Source: Gammaproteobacteria bacterium
Lineage (GTDB): Bacteria; Pseudomonadota; Gammaproteobacteria; Pseudomonadales; Pseudohongiellaceae
Length of the DNA stretch: 64,000 nucleotides
NCBI GenBank assembly: GCA_029245395.1
Contig: JAQWPL010000018.1
Span: 85,963-149,962 of the forward strand
Direction of reading: 5' to 3'
Made by a program: the position numbers and the translations under genes. Below the pieces are notes generated by a model. The model saw only the letters and a program-made list of their open reading frames with translations. It made no database searches and was not told where the DNA came from. The first letter of the stretch is position 1; each line of letters starts with the position of its first letter. Shown piece by piece: positions 55,598 to 64,000 of this stretch.

Positions 55598-55647
55598 GGG
55601 ACAGAACTGAAGGTCTGTCCCGTGGAATGACACAATGGTGCCATTCC
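55598..55647. repeat. Two consecutive hairpins after the PEBP gene
   Basis: GGGACAGA (55598-55605) pairs with TCTGTCCC (55614-55621) around 8 nt; then GGAATG (55624-55629) pairs with CATTCC (55642-55647). The second stem shares GGAATG/CATTCC with the hairpin at 63784-63800. It could be a terminator or an intergenic REP-like element. Confidence 0.5.
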
Positions 55648-55707
55648 GCCTGCGGCGCCTTCGTTTTAGATTGTTAAAAACTATGCACAAGCAAGGGGGA
55701 AGGAAGC

Positions 55708-56724
55708 ATGAGGAAACTTTTTGTTTCAACTGTGATATGCCTATTATTGACTTCCAATGTTTTTGCACATCACAGTTTTGCCCCTCATTTTGACAGGGAT
55801 CAACCCGTCAACATCTCCGGCACCATCACTGAATACGAGCAGCGAAATCCTCATGCCTACTTGCTCATTCGTGCCGAGGATGCAGACGGACGCATAAAAG
55901 ACTGGCGTTGTGAAACCCATGGTTATACCCAACTTGCAAGAAACGGTATTACCCCGGATATGCTGACTGTAGGTACTCAGGTCGGCATTACCGGTTCACA
56001 GCATCGGCGTGATCCCAATATGTGCTTTTTCGACATACTGTATTTTGAAGATGGCCGGGAACTGAGTGTGAATGGCCCACGTAATCAACAGCAGGAAACT
56101 GAAGAACAGCGTGATTCTATTTTTGCTGCATGGATGGTGTTACCCAGTGCAGGAACTACTTCCAGCGGCCCACAATTCATGATGGATTTCATGACTCCCG
56201 CAGGAGAGACTGCTGCTGCCCAGTACCATCCCCTGGTTGATGATCCGGCTTATCTATGCTCCCCAGTTGCTATACGTCGTGCGTGGGCTGCTCCAGGCAC
56301 GCCACTTTCAATAAGCACACTAGGTGATGATATTCTGATAAAACATGAATGGATGGACATCGAAAGAATTATTCACATGAATCAGGATGTTGTTCCTGAA
56401 GGTACACCAGATACTGTCCTGGGTTACTCAAGAGGGCATTTCGAAGGGGATACGCTGGTTGTTGAAACCAGAAATTATTCGTCAGGTGTAATCAACCAGT
56501 ACGTGACAATTGAGGGTCGCCCACTGACTGGTGTTATGCATTCAAATGCACTTAGCACGGTGGAAAGAGTGTTATTTGATGCGGAAAGAAACAGACTGAC
56601 AATGTCCCTGAATCATTTCGATGAAGAATTTTTTACCAGGGATTTTCCTACCTATAGCCGGGAATACAGACCTACCAATACACCCATAGAACCTTTTGGC
56701 TGTATACCTGAAATCCTCAAGTAA
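55708..56724 (+). CDS. DUF6152 protein fused to the C-terminal associated module
   Basis: 338 residues. The signal peptide ends TSNVFA and the predicted mature N-terminus is HHSFAPHFDRD. The DUF6152 domain (residues about 20-130) includes ISGTITEYEQRNPHAY and QLARNGITPDMLTVG. The C-terminal module follows with FMTPAGETAAAQY, DDPAYLCSPVA, the segment DIERIIHMNQDV, GHFEGDTLVVETRNY and VERVLFDAERNRLTMSL. It is arranged like the protein at 47112-48131. Unknown function, periplasmic. Its stop is 10 bp from the TauE/SafE gene. Confidence 0.85.
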   Translation: MRKLFVSTVICLLLTSNVFAHHSFAPHFDRDQPVNISGTITEYEQRNPHAYLLIRAEDADGRIKDWRCETHGYTQLARNGITPDMLTVGTQVGITGSQHRRDPNMCFFDILYFEDGRELSVNGPRNQQQETEEQRDSIFAAWMVLPSAGTTSSGPQFMMDFMTPAGETAAAQYHPLVDDPAYLCSPVAIRRAWAAPGTPLSISTLGDDILIKHEWMDIERIIHMNQDVVPEGTPDTVLGYSRGHFEGDTLVVETRNYSSGVINQYVTIEGRPLTGVMHSNALSTVERVLFDAERNRLTMSLNHFDEEFFTRDFPTYSREYRPTNTPIEPFGCIPEILK

Positions 56725-56734
56725 AGGTTATTGA

Positions 56735-57484
56735 TTGACCTTACTTCCCACGGACATTCTGTTACTGCTTTGCCTGGTGGCTTTGTTTACCGGATTCATA
56801 AAAGCAGGCGTGCCTTCTCTGGGTACATTACTCACTGCTTCTGTTGCACTGATTTTTCCACCCCGTGATGCGCTGGGCATCACCCTCCTGTATTTACTGG
56901 TGGGTGACACGATTGCAGTGAGCCTTTACTGGCGTTTGGCGCACTGGAAAGAGCTGATTAAAATGATCTTGCCTGTGCTCACCGGGATCATTCTTGGCGG
57001 CATTTCACTAGCTTATCTTGATAATGACAATCTTGGTCTGACTTTGGGACTGGTAGTCATCGTACTGGTTTCTCTGGAACCACTGCGACCACAATTGACT
57101 GACTGGGCACTTGACCACCCCGGCAGTGTACGTTCGGGCTCTGGAGTGATTGCCGGCATTGCGACGACTATTGGCAACGCAGCAGGGCCAATATTGTCTC
57201 TGTATTTCCTGTTGCTGAAACTGGATAAGAAAGCTTTTGTAGGCACCGGCTCAATTTTTTTCCTGTTCGTTAATGTGGCTAAAATTCCCATTTTTATAGG
57301 GCAGGATATTTTTCAGCCAATGTATTTTGGCTCGGTATTGTTGACTGCTCCGCTGGTGTTGGTTGGCGCGCTGGGTGGGAAAAAATTTCTGGAATGGATT
57401 TCACAGCTTTGGTTCAACCGAATTGTGCTGTCCTTCACAGCATTTGCTGGTGTCTGGCTAGTGCTTCGCTATTTCACAGGCTAG
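56735..57484 (+). CDS. TauE/SafE (TSUP) family membrane transporter
   Basis: 249 residues with about eight membrane helices. The family pattern ALFTGFIKAGVPSLGTLLTA near the start and GIATTIGNAAGPILSLYFL at the start of the second repeat are clear. Members export sulfite, sulfoacetate or other organosulfur anions. The start is TTG 56735 with AAAGG upstream. It follows the DUF6152 gene by 10 bp, which suggests one transcript. Confidence 0.88.
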   Translation: MTLLPTDILLLLCLVALFTGFIKAGVPSLGTLLTASVALIFPPRDALGITLLYLLVGDTIAVSLYWRLAHWKELIKMILPVLTGIILGGISLAYLDNDNLGLTLGLVVIVLVSLEPLRPQLTDWALDHPGSVRSGSGVIAGIATTIGNAAGPILSLYFLLLKLDKKAFVGTGSIFFLFVNVAKIPIFIGQDIFQPMYFGSVLLTAPLVLVGALGGKKFLEWISQLWFNRIVLSFTAFAGVWLVLRYFTG

Positions 57485-57558
57485 AATTCAGTGCTGATTA
57501 AGCTGCTTATTCTTAGTCTATTCAGGATACTCACTGACACAATAGAATCAGGAAAAAA

Positions 57559-59127
57559 TTGATGGCTTATCGACTCCTTTTGCAAGTGATTCTGCTGTTT
57601 GCAGCTGCGATACTGTCTTCGTGTGCTGTAAATCCAGTGACCGGCCGAAATGAGCTGTCACTGGTCTCTGAGGCTCAGGAGCGAGCGATCGGCGAAAAGC
57701 AATATGGATCTTCCCAACAAAGCCAGGGTGGTGAATTCAGTGTCGATCCTGTCCTGTCTGAGTATGTTAATGAGGTAGGTCAGCGCATAGCCGCAGTGAG
57801 TGATGCTCCACTGGATTATGAATTTGTGGTGTTGAATAATTCCGTGCCCAATGCCTGGGCCTTACCTGGTGGAAAGATTGCTGTTAACCGAGGGCTGCTG
57901 ACTGAATTGAATAGTGAAGCAGAGCTGGCCGCAGTGCTCGGCCATGAAGTTGTTCACGCTGCAGCCAGGCATGGTGCCCAGGCAATGACCCGAGGAACTC
58001 TTTTGCAGGGCGCACTTGCTGTTGGTGCCATTGCTTCGCAAGATAACGATTTTGCAGATTTCATTGTGGGCGCTTCCCAATTAGGTGCCCAATTGATCAG
58101 CCAGCGTTATGGTCGGGAAGCAGAATTGCAGTCAGATGAATATGGTATCCGCTACATGATCGCAGCAGGCTATGATCCCCGAGCTGCAATTAGCCTACAG
58201 GAAACCTTTGTCCGCCTGTCTGCTGGACAAAATCAGGGTTGGCTCGGCGGTTTGTTTTCCAGCCATCCACCTTCAGAAGAAAGAGTGGATAACAACCGGG
58301 CTCTGGTCAATGAGTTGTTGCCCGAATTGGCAGGCAGGGATATGGAAATTGGCGCATTGCGATACGAGCAGGCCATGGCATTTGTACATGAAAATGCAGA
58401 GGCTTATGCCTTGTTTGATGAATCTGAAAGGGCAATAGCAGATAACGATTTGGATATTGCCCTCCTGAATCTTGATGCTGCTATCGGGATGGTGCCAGAT
58501 GAAGCTCGTTTTACAGGCCTGAAAGCAGATATATACCTGTATCAGGAGAACTACACAGAAGCCGTAACTGCCTATGATGCGGCCATCAGCAAAGATGGCA
58601 ATTACTTTGACTACTATCTAGGCAGGGGAGTGACCCATGCCCGACTAGGTAATCGGCGCCAGGCCAGGACAGATCTTGAGCAGAGCTCGCAGTTGCTGCC
58701 TACCGCCATCGCTATGAATGAACTGGGAAAATTGACTTTGTTAGACGGAAATCGAAACCAGGCGAAAGAATACTTTAGTCAGGCAGCTCAGGGGCGGGGG
58801 CAAGTTGGAATGGAAGCAGCGGCCAGTTTTATTAAACTGGATCTGGCAGATAATCCTGAAAATTACATTTCTGTCAGCTCTCTAGTAGATGACAACAGAC
58901 GAATTTATATCCGTGTGTTTAATAACAGTGATCTGGATCTAGAAGAAGTCACCGTAGAAGTTGCCTTTTTAATTGAAGGAGCAATATCGACTAGCAGAAA
59001 TCGATTGGAATCATTGGCGTCGGGTGATTATAGGGATATCAATTCTGGCAAGCGTGTGCCCGTAGGACAGGATTGGAGTAATGATCAGATGTCAGCCAGA
59101 GCTCTATCTGCTCGACCATCTGGCTAG
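57559..59127 (+). CDS. M48 family metalloprotease lipoprotein with TPR repeats (BepA-like)
   Basis: 522 residues. A lipobox (AAAILSSC) indicates outer-membrane or periplasmic lipid anchoring. The zinc site HEVVH lies in VLGHEVVHAAARH, with the third ligand in the later AELQSDEYGIRYM. TPR-like helices follow (ALFDESERAIADNDLDIALL, KADIYLYQENYTEAVTAYDA). BepA-type proteases check outer-membrane protein and LptD assembly. A C-terminal beta-rich tail of about 90 residues (RRIYIRVFNNSDLDLEEVTV) is extra compared with E. coli BepA. Confidence 0.9.
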   Translation: MMAYRLLLQVILLFAAAILSSCAVNPVTGRNELSLVSEAQERAIGEKQYGSSQQSQGGEFSVDPVLSEYVNEVGQRIAAVSDAPLDYEFVVLNNSVPNAWALPGGKIAVNRGLLTELNSEAELAAVLGHEVVHAAARHGAQAMTRGTLLQGALAVGAIASQDNDFADFIVGASQLGAQLISQRYGREAELQSDEYGIRYMIAAGYDPRAAISLQETFVRLSAGQNQGWLGGLFSSHPPSEERVDNNRALVNELLPELAGRDMEIGALRYEQAMAFVHENAEAYALFDESERAIADNDLDIALLNLDAAIGMVPDEARFTGLKADIYLYQENYTEAVTAYDAAISKDGNYFDYYLGRGVTHARLGNRRQARTDLEQSSQLLPTAIAMNELGKLTLLDGNRNQAKEYFSQAAQGRGQVGMEAAASFIKLDLADNPENYISVSSLVDDNRRIYIRVFNNSDLDLEEVTVEVAFLIEGAISTSRNRLESLASGDYRDINSGKRVPVGQDWSNDQMSARALSARPSG

Positions 59128-59153
59128 CGATAAGAAGAGGAAAGAATTAAGTC

Positions 59154-59774
59154 TTAGGCTATTGCGTCCTGGATTTCAACATATTCAATAAATTTCACCA
59201 ACTCATCATAAGGGTGATAGCCGGAAGTAATGTAACCGCCGGCTATAAAACTTGGAACCCCACTGATTTGCATTTGCCTGGCACGCATCCAGGACGCATC
59301 GACAGTCTCACTGAATTCCCGCTTATCAATTACTGATTCTGCTACGGCTGAATCCAGACTGGCGTTCTCGACGGCATCCAATAAAACAGTTTTAAGTGCC
59401 AGGTTACGGTCTTGAACAAAATACGTGCGATAGAGTTCCTTATGCAGAGCCTTACCATTTTCCTGTGTATCAGCCCACATGCCCAGTTCCTGGGCGAGCC
59501 GGCTGTTGTACGTTTTGGTCCTGTCGCAATGTTCGAGCCCGAGTTCATCCATCAGCCCATAAAGTTTGTCATGCATGGCATCCAGGTTGGGACCGAGAAA
59601 AGATTCAAGTAGCAGGCCCTCATCGGGAGTGTCCGGGTGCAAAGGGAAGGGTGACCACTGAAAATCCACATGATGAGTCTGTTCCACTTTTTCTACTACT
59701 GCACTGGCAAGATAGCACCAGGGGCAGACATAATCGGTGAATATTTCAATCCGGGTTTGACTGCTTTCAGACAT
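59154..59774 (-). CDS. DsbA family oxidoreductase (FrnE-like)
   Basis: 206 residues without signal peptide, so cytosolic. The thioredoxin-like fold begins RIEIFTDYVCPWCYLASAVV with active-site CPWC; the helical insertion and the late SGVPSFIAGGYITSGYHP (cis-Pro loop) are typical of the FrnE/DsbA-like group. Members act in disulfide exchange or as glutathione-dependent isomerases. It converges with the M48 gene. Confidence 0.9.
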   Translation of the reverse strand: MSESSQTRIEIFTDYVCPWCYLASAVVEKVEQTHHVDFQWSPFPLHPDTPDEGLLLESFLGPNLDAMHDKLYGLMDELGLEHCDRTKTYNSRLAQELGMWADTQENGKALHKELYRTYFVQDRNLALKTVLLDAVENASLDSAVAESVIDKREFSETVDASWMRARQMQISGVPSFIAGGYITSGYHPYDELVKFIEYVEIQDAIA

Positions 59775-59903
59775 CTCAATGCACCTGATTAAATGTTGAG
59801 TATTGAAAAGCTGGATGATAGCAGGTCAATAAAAAAGGGTCAGCCAGAAGTGTTAGGAGTGCGCCCTGGAAGAAAACTATAATTTTTTTCTGTAAGCAGG
59901 AAT

Positions 59904-60893
59904 TTATTCGAAAGGTTGTGGAGAAGGAGTATCAGGACCCGATGGGGGTAAAATTGGTAGAATGATCTGAGGAAGATCGCCAGTCAGTGTTTTAAGGAAA
60001 GAAACCGCTTTGGCATTGCCCGTAGGTGAAAATTTTCTGTTCAATTGTACCCATACCATTGTGTCTACAGCCTCTTCCAACGTGCGTGCCTGACCATCAT
60101 GGAAGTAGGGGTAGGTCAGCTCAATGTTCCTGAGCGTAGGTACTTTGAATCGCATCCGGTCTGACCGACTGCCTGTTACTGCCTGCCTGCCGATAGAAGG
60201 GTGGGTTGTGTCATAACTGTTGAATGAACCCATTTTCTGATAAGCCTGACCTCCTTCGGCCGGACCGTTATGACATCCAGCACAACCTGTCAGTTTAAAT
60301 AATCGGTATCCGTCTTTTTCCTGATCGGTCAAAGCATCTTTATCACCCAGCAACCATTGGTCAAATCGTGAGTTAGGTGTTACCAGGGTGCGCTCAAATT
60401 CGGCAATGGATTCGGTGACCATATTGATATTAATATGACTGCTATCAAAAACAAACTGGAATTCACTGACATAACCGGGGATAGTCTGCAAAATCTCAAC
60501 AGCAAGCTCATGATTGGACGCCATCTCTCCGGGGTTGGCTATGGGACCGCCAGCTTGTTCTGTCAGGTCAATTGCTCTGCCGTCCCAAAATTAGGCAATA
60601 CTGTATGCCGCATTAAATACGGTGGGTGCGTTGATTGGACCCTGGGCCCATTTATGCCCAATCGATGAAACCAGGTTATCGGTTCCACTTAGCATGAGAT
60701 TGTGACAGGAATTACAGGAAATCCAGCCTGATTTTGAAAGCCGGGGGTCAAAAAAGAGTTTCTTGCCCAATTCAACTTTTGCCGTATCAAGACTCTCTGG
60801 CAAAGTTATTGGCGATATGGGTTCCTGTGCAAAAGAGTGATCCAAAGCACATAACAAGAAGAAAAAACACGCTGTCTGCAGAAATTTTTGCAT
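59904..60893 (-). pseudogene. Di-haem cytochrome c peroxidase (MauG/CcpA family) interrupted by an in-frame TAA
   Basis: A single frame of 330 codons encodes the entire protein except for TAA at 60591-60593. Before it: a signal peptide, KVELGKKLFFDPRLSKSGWI and the first haem site CNSCH (60-64). After it the same frame reads FWDGRAIDLTEQAGGPIANP, then NSRFDQWLLGDKDALTDQEK, the second haem site CAGCH and YPYFHDGQARTLEEAVDTMV. Family members commonly have Gln directly before FWDGR, so CAA to TAA is the simplest change. Intact, the enzyme would reduce H2O2 in the periplasm or modify a partner. Translation from the stop's far side would lack the signal peptide and first haem. Confidence 0.87.
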
Positions 60894-61085
60894 GACTATT
60901 AAGATAATATCATTTTTGTATTAGATTACTCATTTTTCGAATGATGTGTATTGATATAGGTCATTGTATCTGGCACATAAAGTAACCATCGGGTAGAGTA
61001 TAACTGCTTTAAAATATGGAAATAAGAAAATAAGGAAATAAGAAAAAAGGTTAATTCCTCTGCGTTAAAAACAGGTAAATGTTTT

Positions 61086-62159
61086 TTGAGAATATTAAAC
61101 AAACAGCGGTTGGAAAAGGAAATTCAGGCTTTATACAGACAATTTCAAGATGACACTTCGGAAAGATTAACAGAAGAAAAATTTAACACTGCACTGACCA
61201 ATATTCTGAATTATCAGGAGTTGGAAACTGACGGTGGAGTGACCAGAAATGTCTGTGTGTTGATCTGTGATATTCGAGGCTTTTCCCAACTGGTGGAGAA
61301 CGTTTCAACGACAAAAGTCATTCAGTTATTGAATGTATTTTTTGGCTCTATGGTAGATATTATTGATAGCCGCGGCGGTCAGGTGAATAAATTCATGGGC
61401 GATTCACTGATCGCTTTTTTTGATAGTGGTGAGGATGTCAGGGGCAGTGTTCTGCAAGTCCTTGAATGTGCTATTGCCATGTAACTTGCCATGGATGATG
61501 TAAATCTGAAAAGCCATGAACTGGGCATGGATGATGTCTACATGGGAATAGGAATCGACACAGGTGAAGTCGTTGCCAGTGTTTTTGGTTCTGATATATT
61601 TAGGGAGTTCACGATCATAGGTAATCCGGTCAATATTGCTTCCCGGATAGAGGGTTATACTTTGCGCGGCCAAATTCTGATTTCTGAAACTACGCGTGAT
61701 TATGTCGCTGATGTCATTGAAACCGGAGATGGAAATGAAGTGAATGCCAAGGGCATGAAAGATCCTTTATGTTTTTTTGAGTTACAAGCCGTCAATGAAC
61801 CAAAGCGCGTAGAATTGCCCAGGCGGGATAATCGTAGAGAACAGCGGATCAATATAAAAATTCCTGCTTGTTACCAGCTGCTCGATAGAAAAAATGTGCT
61901 GCCTGATGTTTTTGATGGTGAAGTTGTTGATATCAGTTACGGCGGGATGTTGTTATATATCAAATATTCGATCGAGCAGTTTTCCGATATAAAATTAAAT
62001 ATGTTGTTAACTCCTTTTTCAAAGAATTTGATAGACTTGTACGCAAAGGCCGTCTATGTGCAAGCAAATGAAGGCGGCTCTGAAGTGGGTCTTGAATTTA
62101 CCATAGTGGATAATAATGCCAATTCGGCGCTAAAACATTATGTTGATAATATTATTTAA
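61086..62159 (+). pseudogene. Class III nucleotidyl cyclase-PilZ protein interrupted by an in-frame TAA
   Basis: A continuous frame of about 357 codons apart from TAA at 61482-61484. Catalytic landmarks of a class III adenylate/guanylate cyclase are present on both sides: metal Asp in VLICDIRGFSQL, second Asp in NKFMGDSLIAFF, and FTIIGNPVNIASRIEG. The C-terminal 110 residues form a PilZ domain (RREQR, then VVDISYGGMLLYI), the c-di-GMP sensor. The stop falls in AIAM(stop)LAMDD, where relatives usually have Gln, so CAA to TAA is likely. The start is TTG 61086 with a weak ribosome site. If read through, it would couple c-di-GMP to cyclic nucleotide synthesis. Confidence 0.82.
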
Positions 62160-62197
62160 GAGTTCGATACAATTAAATTATTATGCAAGAGGTAAGC

Positions 62198-62650
62198 ATG
62201 CAAAATTCAAGAGTGTTTAATCTAAAATTTATTTGCCTGGTCTGCTTCTATTTTTTCGTGCCCTTCACTTTTGCCGCCGACAGCCCGGCTCCGGTTCGAC
62301 TGGACCAGGATAAAATTGCAGGCCTGGATCTGACAGCAATTCCACCGGATGCGTATATTGATATTCTCGAAGCGGGTGAATTGAATATGCGTGTGGCGAC
62401 TTTGTTTGAAGGGGCAGAATTGCGTGTCTCTATTTTTGAATCGACTCCAGCAAAAACCAATCACCGCACCAGGCCTACAGATGTTGATGAATTTGTTTAT
62501 GTCCTGAGTGGTAAATTGATTCTCACCGAACCCAATGGCACTTCCCATGAATATCTACCTGGCGACTCTTTGGTACTGCCAATTGGTTATCGTGGTACGT
62601 GGGAAATGCAGGGAAACTATCGCGAACTTGTTGTCTTGATGCAGAAATAA
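62198..62650 (+). CDS. Exported cupin domain protein
   Basis: 150 residues from ATG 62198, with AAGAGG 5 nt upstream; an in-frame ATG at 62183 would add five residues. A signal peptide (ICLVCFYFFVPFTFA) precedes a single cupin: the first motif near STPAKTNHRTRPTDVDEFVY and the second in HEYLPGDSLVLPIGYRGTW. The metal-binding His/Glu set is only partly typical, so it may bind a ligand rather than catalyse. It lies 62 bp before the amidohydrolase gene. Confidence 0.8.
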   Translation: MQNSRVFNLKFICLVCFYFFVPFTFAADSPAPVRLDQDKIAGLDLTAIPPDAYIDILEAGELNMRVATLFEGAELRVSIFESTPAKTNHRTRPTDVDEFVYVLSGKLILTEPNGTSHEYLPGDSLVLPIGYRGTWEMQGNYRELVVLMQK

Positions 62651-62712
62651 TCTGCTGTATTGTAATTACTTGTTGTAAATTTTTGTTGTAAATAAAAAGT
62701 AGAGGTAAGTAA

Positions 62713-63696
62713 ATGAAAGGCAAGATTGGCTTTGAAGAACATATGGCTATTCCGGAAACCACGGGTGAAACAAAAGATTTTGCCGGAGAGTCAGCCAATT
62801 TCAATGAATTTACGCGTGAAATCCTTGATCTGGATGAAACGCGACTAAAGTACATGGACCAGTCTGGAATAGAGATGGCACTGTTGTCACTGAATGCGCC
62901 TGGCGTGCAGTCCATACTGGATACTGATGAAGCAATCGAAGTGGCCCGGAAAGGCAATGAAACCATGGCGGGCGCTGTTGAGCGACATCCTACCCGTTAT
63001 TGCGGTATGGCGGCCTTACCGATGCAAGACCCTGTGGCTGCCGCTACTGAGCTTGAGCGTTGCGTGAAAGAACTCGGTTTCAAGGGCGCCATGGTTAATG
63101 GTTTTACCCAGAAAGATACGCCGGATACGGCGATTTATTACGACATACCGGAATATCGGGAATTCTGGCAAACCGTGGCTGATCTGGATGTGCCTTTTTA
63201 CCTGCACCCACGTATGGGCTTGCCATCACAATCCAAAAACATCATGGATCATCCCTGGCTGCGCTCCTCGCCATGGGGATTTACTGTAGAAACCGGCACC
63301 CATGCGCTTCGGCTTTGCGGCTCAGGTTTGTTTGAAGATGTGAAACACCTGAAAGTAGTTATCGGCCATCTCGGCGAATTTATCCCCTATAACCTGTGGC
63401 GTATGGATGCCCGCATGGTGTTTTCTTCACGTGGTTATCGAGGCAGTAAACCATTGGGGCATTATTTCAGGGAACATTTCCATGTCACTACATCGGGTAA
63501 CTTCCATGATTCAACTTTCCGCTGTGCTTTGGAAGAGCTTGGCAAGGATCGATTGTATTTTTGTTCGGACTACCCGTTTGAGCGCATGGAAGATGCGTCT
63601 GAGTGGTTTGACAACACGACAGTGATTACTGATGAAGAGCGGCTGCAGATCGGCAGAACAAATGCGATAGAGCTGTTCAAACTGGATATGGATTAA
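62713..63696 (+). CDS. Amidohydrolase-2 family decarboxylase (gamma-resorcylate decarboxylase-like)
   Basis: 327 residues, matching the length of 2,6-dihydroxybenzoate (gamma-resorcylate) and 2,3-dihydroxybenzoate decarboxylases. Similarity runs the whole length: GKIGFEEHMAIPET with metal ligands Glu8 and His10, MALLSLNAPGVQSI, VPFYLHPRMGLPSQSKN (His ligand), TSGNFHDSTF and FCSDYPFERMEDASEWF with the catalytic Asp. It would remove CO2 from a hydroxybenzoate without oxidation. Substrate range within the family varies, so the exact acid is open. It may serve the same aromatic metabolism as ligAB at 17-18 kb. Confidence 0.88.
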   Translation: MKGKIGFEEHMAIPETTGETKDFAGESANFNEFTREILDLDETRLKYMDQSGIEMALLSLNAPGVQSILDTDEAIEVARKGNETMAGAVERHPTRYCGMAALPMQDPVAAATELERCVKELGFKGAMVNGFTQKDTPDTAIYYDIPEYREFWQTVADLDVPFYLHPRMGLPSQSKNIMDHPWLRSSPWGFTVETGTHALRLCGSGLFEDVKHLKVVIGHLGEFIPYNLWRMDARMVFSSRGYRGSKPLGHYFREHFHVTTSGNFHDSTFRCALEELGKDRLYFCSDYPFERMEDASEWFDNTTVITDEERLQIGRTNAIELFKLDMD

Positions 63697-63783
63697 GGCT
63701 TTATTCTATTAGGGGTAACTCGGACAGTCCAAGATGATTCCGACGTGTTTGTTATTCGCTAATTTTTTGACGCTAATGATTCA

Positions 63784-63800
63784 GGAATGCTGCGCATTCC
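63784..63800. repeat. Short perfect hairpin in the right-hand intergenic region
   Basis: GGAATGC TGC GCATTCC is a 7-bp stem with a 3-nt loop, followed by GGCGG. It has the same GGAATG/CATTCC core as the hairpin at 55624-55647. Apart from this and the partial frame at the edge, I see nothing in 63697-64000. Confidence 0.5.
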
Positions 63801-63930
63801 GGCGGACTGTGTGTAAGCTCTCTATATCTGCTGAGAACTAAATATTTAGTTGAATTATATGTAAGTCGTCAGATGATTTGGGACCAATCGCCTCAACAGC
63901 TAGAGGAGACATTTGCAGTATAGCTTTCAG

Positions 63931-64000
63931 TTACTGAGCTGAACAAGTCATAAGATTTTCCTCCTTCTTGCGTTGCAGGGTCTGCTGCTTAATAACCTGT
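63931..64000 (-). CDS. Possible C-terminus of a gene entering from the right edge (partial)
   Basis: On the minus strand a frame is open from the window edge to TAA at 63931-63933, ending in a charged helical tail (QQTLQRKKEENL) and MTCSAQ. A strong AAGGAGG followed by an ATG lies inside it but leads only to six codons. The frame is too short to assign; it may be the end of a real gene or chance. Confidence 0.3.
   Translation of the reverse strand, partial: QVIKQQTLQRKKEENLMTCSAQ

Noticed and set aside
61017..61050. A-rich direct repeat (GGAAATAAGAAAA-like) before the cyclase gene
   Set aside because: Low-complexity sequence; too simple to support a functional claim.
48691..61484. Reassigned stop codons (alternative genetic code) in this organism
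   Set aside because: Most genes in the window end at TAA or TAG where their families end, so a general reassignment is excluded; only local causes remain.

Overview
The window reads as chromosomal DNA of a free-living, probably marine, gammaproteobacterium. Support comes from the conserved block valS-holC-pepA with divergent lptF-lptG, from miaE, slyX and srkA homologues, and from several periplasmic families (DUF6152, PQQ dehydrogenases, an M2 peptidase) common in marine gammaproteobacteria. Base composition looks mid-40s % GC by eye and was not computed. I recognise no tRNA, rRNA, CRISPR array, insertion sequence or prophage.

Layout. (1) 1-8768 is a photo-oxidative stress island: the tail of an upstream gene, a DUF523/DUF1722 protein, photolyase, an ECF sigma factor with its ChrR-type zinc/cupin anti-sigma, and a divergent operon of NTF2-like protein, SDR, FAD oxidoreductase, DUF1365 and a cyclopropane-synthase-like enzyme. 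The space between sigma factor and operon carries two back-to-back ECF-type promoters, both with 18-bp spacers. (2) 8.8-18.4 kb holds an SrkA-like kinase, an EamA transporter, a glycosyltransferase, a DUF6152 gene pair, a CheW-like protein, an M2 dipeptidase, a DUF8021-like protein and LigAB ring-cleavage dioxygenase. (3) 18.5-23 kb is an RND efflux pair with a perfect palindromic operator upstream. (4) 23.3-34.3 kb is mostly housekeeping: miaE, desaturase, slyX, a membrane-anchored cold-shock protein, a secreted HNH nuclease, valS, holC, pepA, lptF, lptG. (5) 34.4-44.8 kb is metabolic: RDD protein, a DMT transporter remnant, NAT, a Leptospira-type citramalate synthase behind an attenuator-like leader, threonine aldolase, MOSC protein, a frameshifted radical SAM gene, GST, LeuB and GTP-PEPCK. 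(6) 44.9-63.7 kb is rich in exported redox proteins: esterase, three more DUF6152 proteins, an interrupted sugar dehydrogenase, a PQQ/cytochrome c dehydrogenase, FMN glutamate-synthase-like protein, PEBP, TauE/SafE, M48 protease, DsbA, an interrupted di-haem peroxidase, an interrupted nucleotidyl cyclase-PilZ protein, cupin and a resorcylate-decarboxylase-like amidohydrolase.

Most notable: an isoleucine-codon leader and attenuator before cimA; four DUF6152 proteins whose predicted mature N-terminus is His-His-Ser and which share a second module either fused or as a neighbouring gene; a radical SAM gene broken exactly at an A AAA AAA heptamer; and three genes in 13 kb interrupted only by a single in-frame stop codon, at least two of them at places where family members commonly carry Gln.
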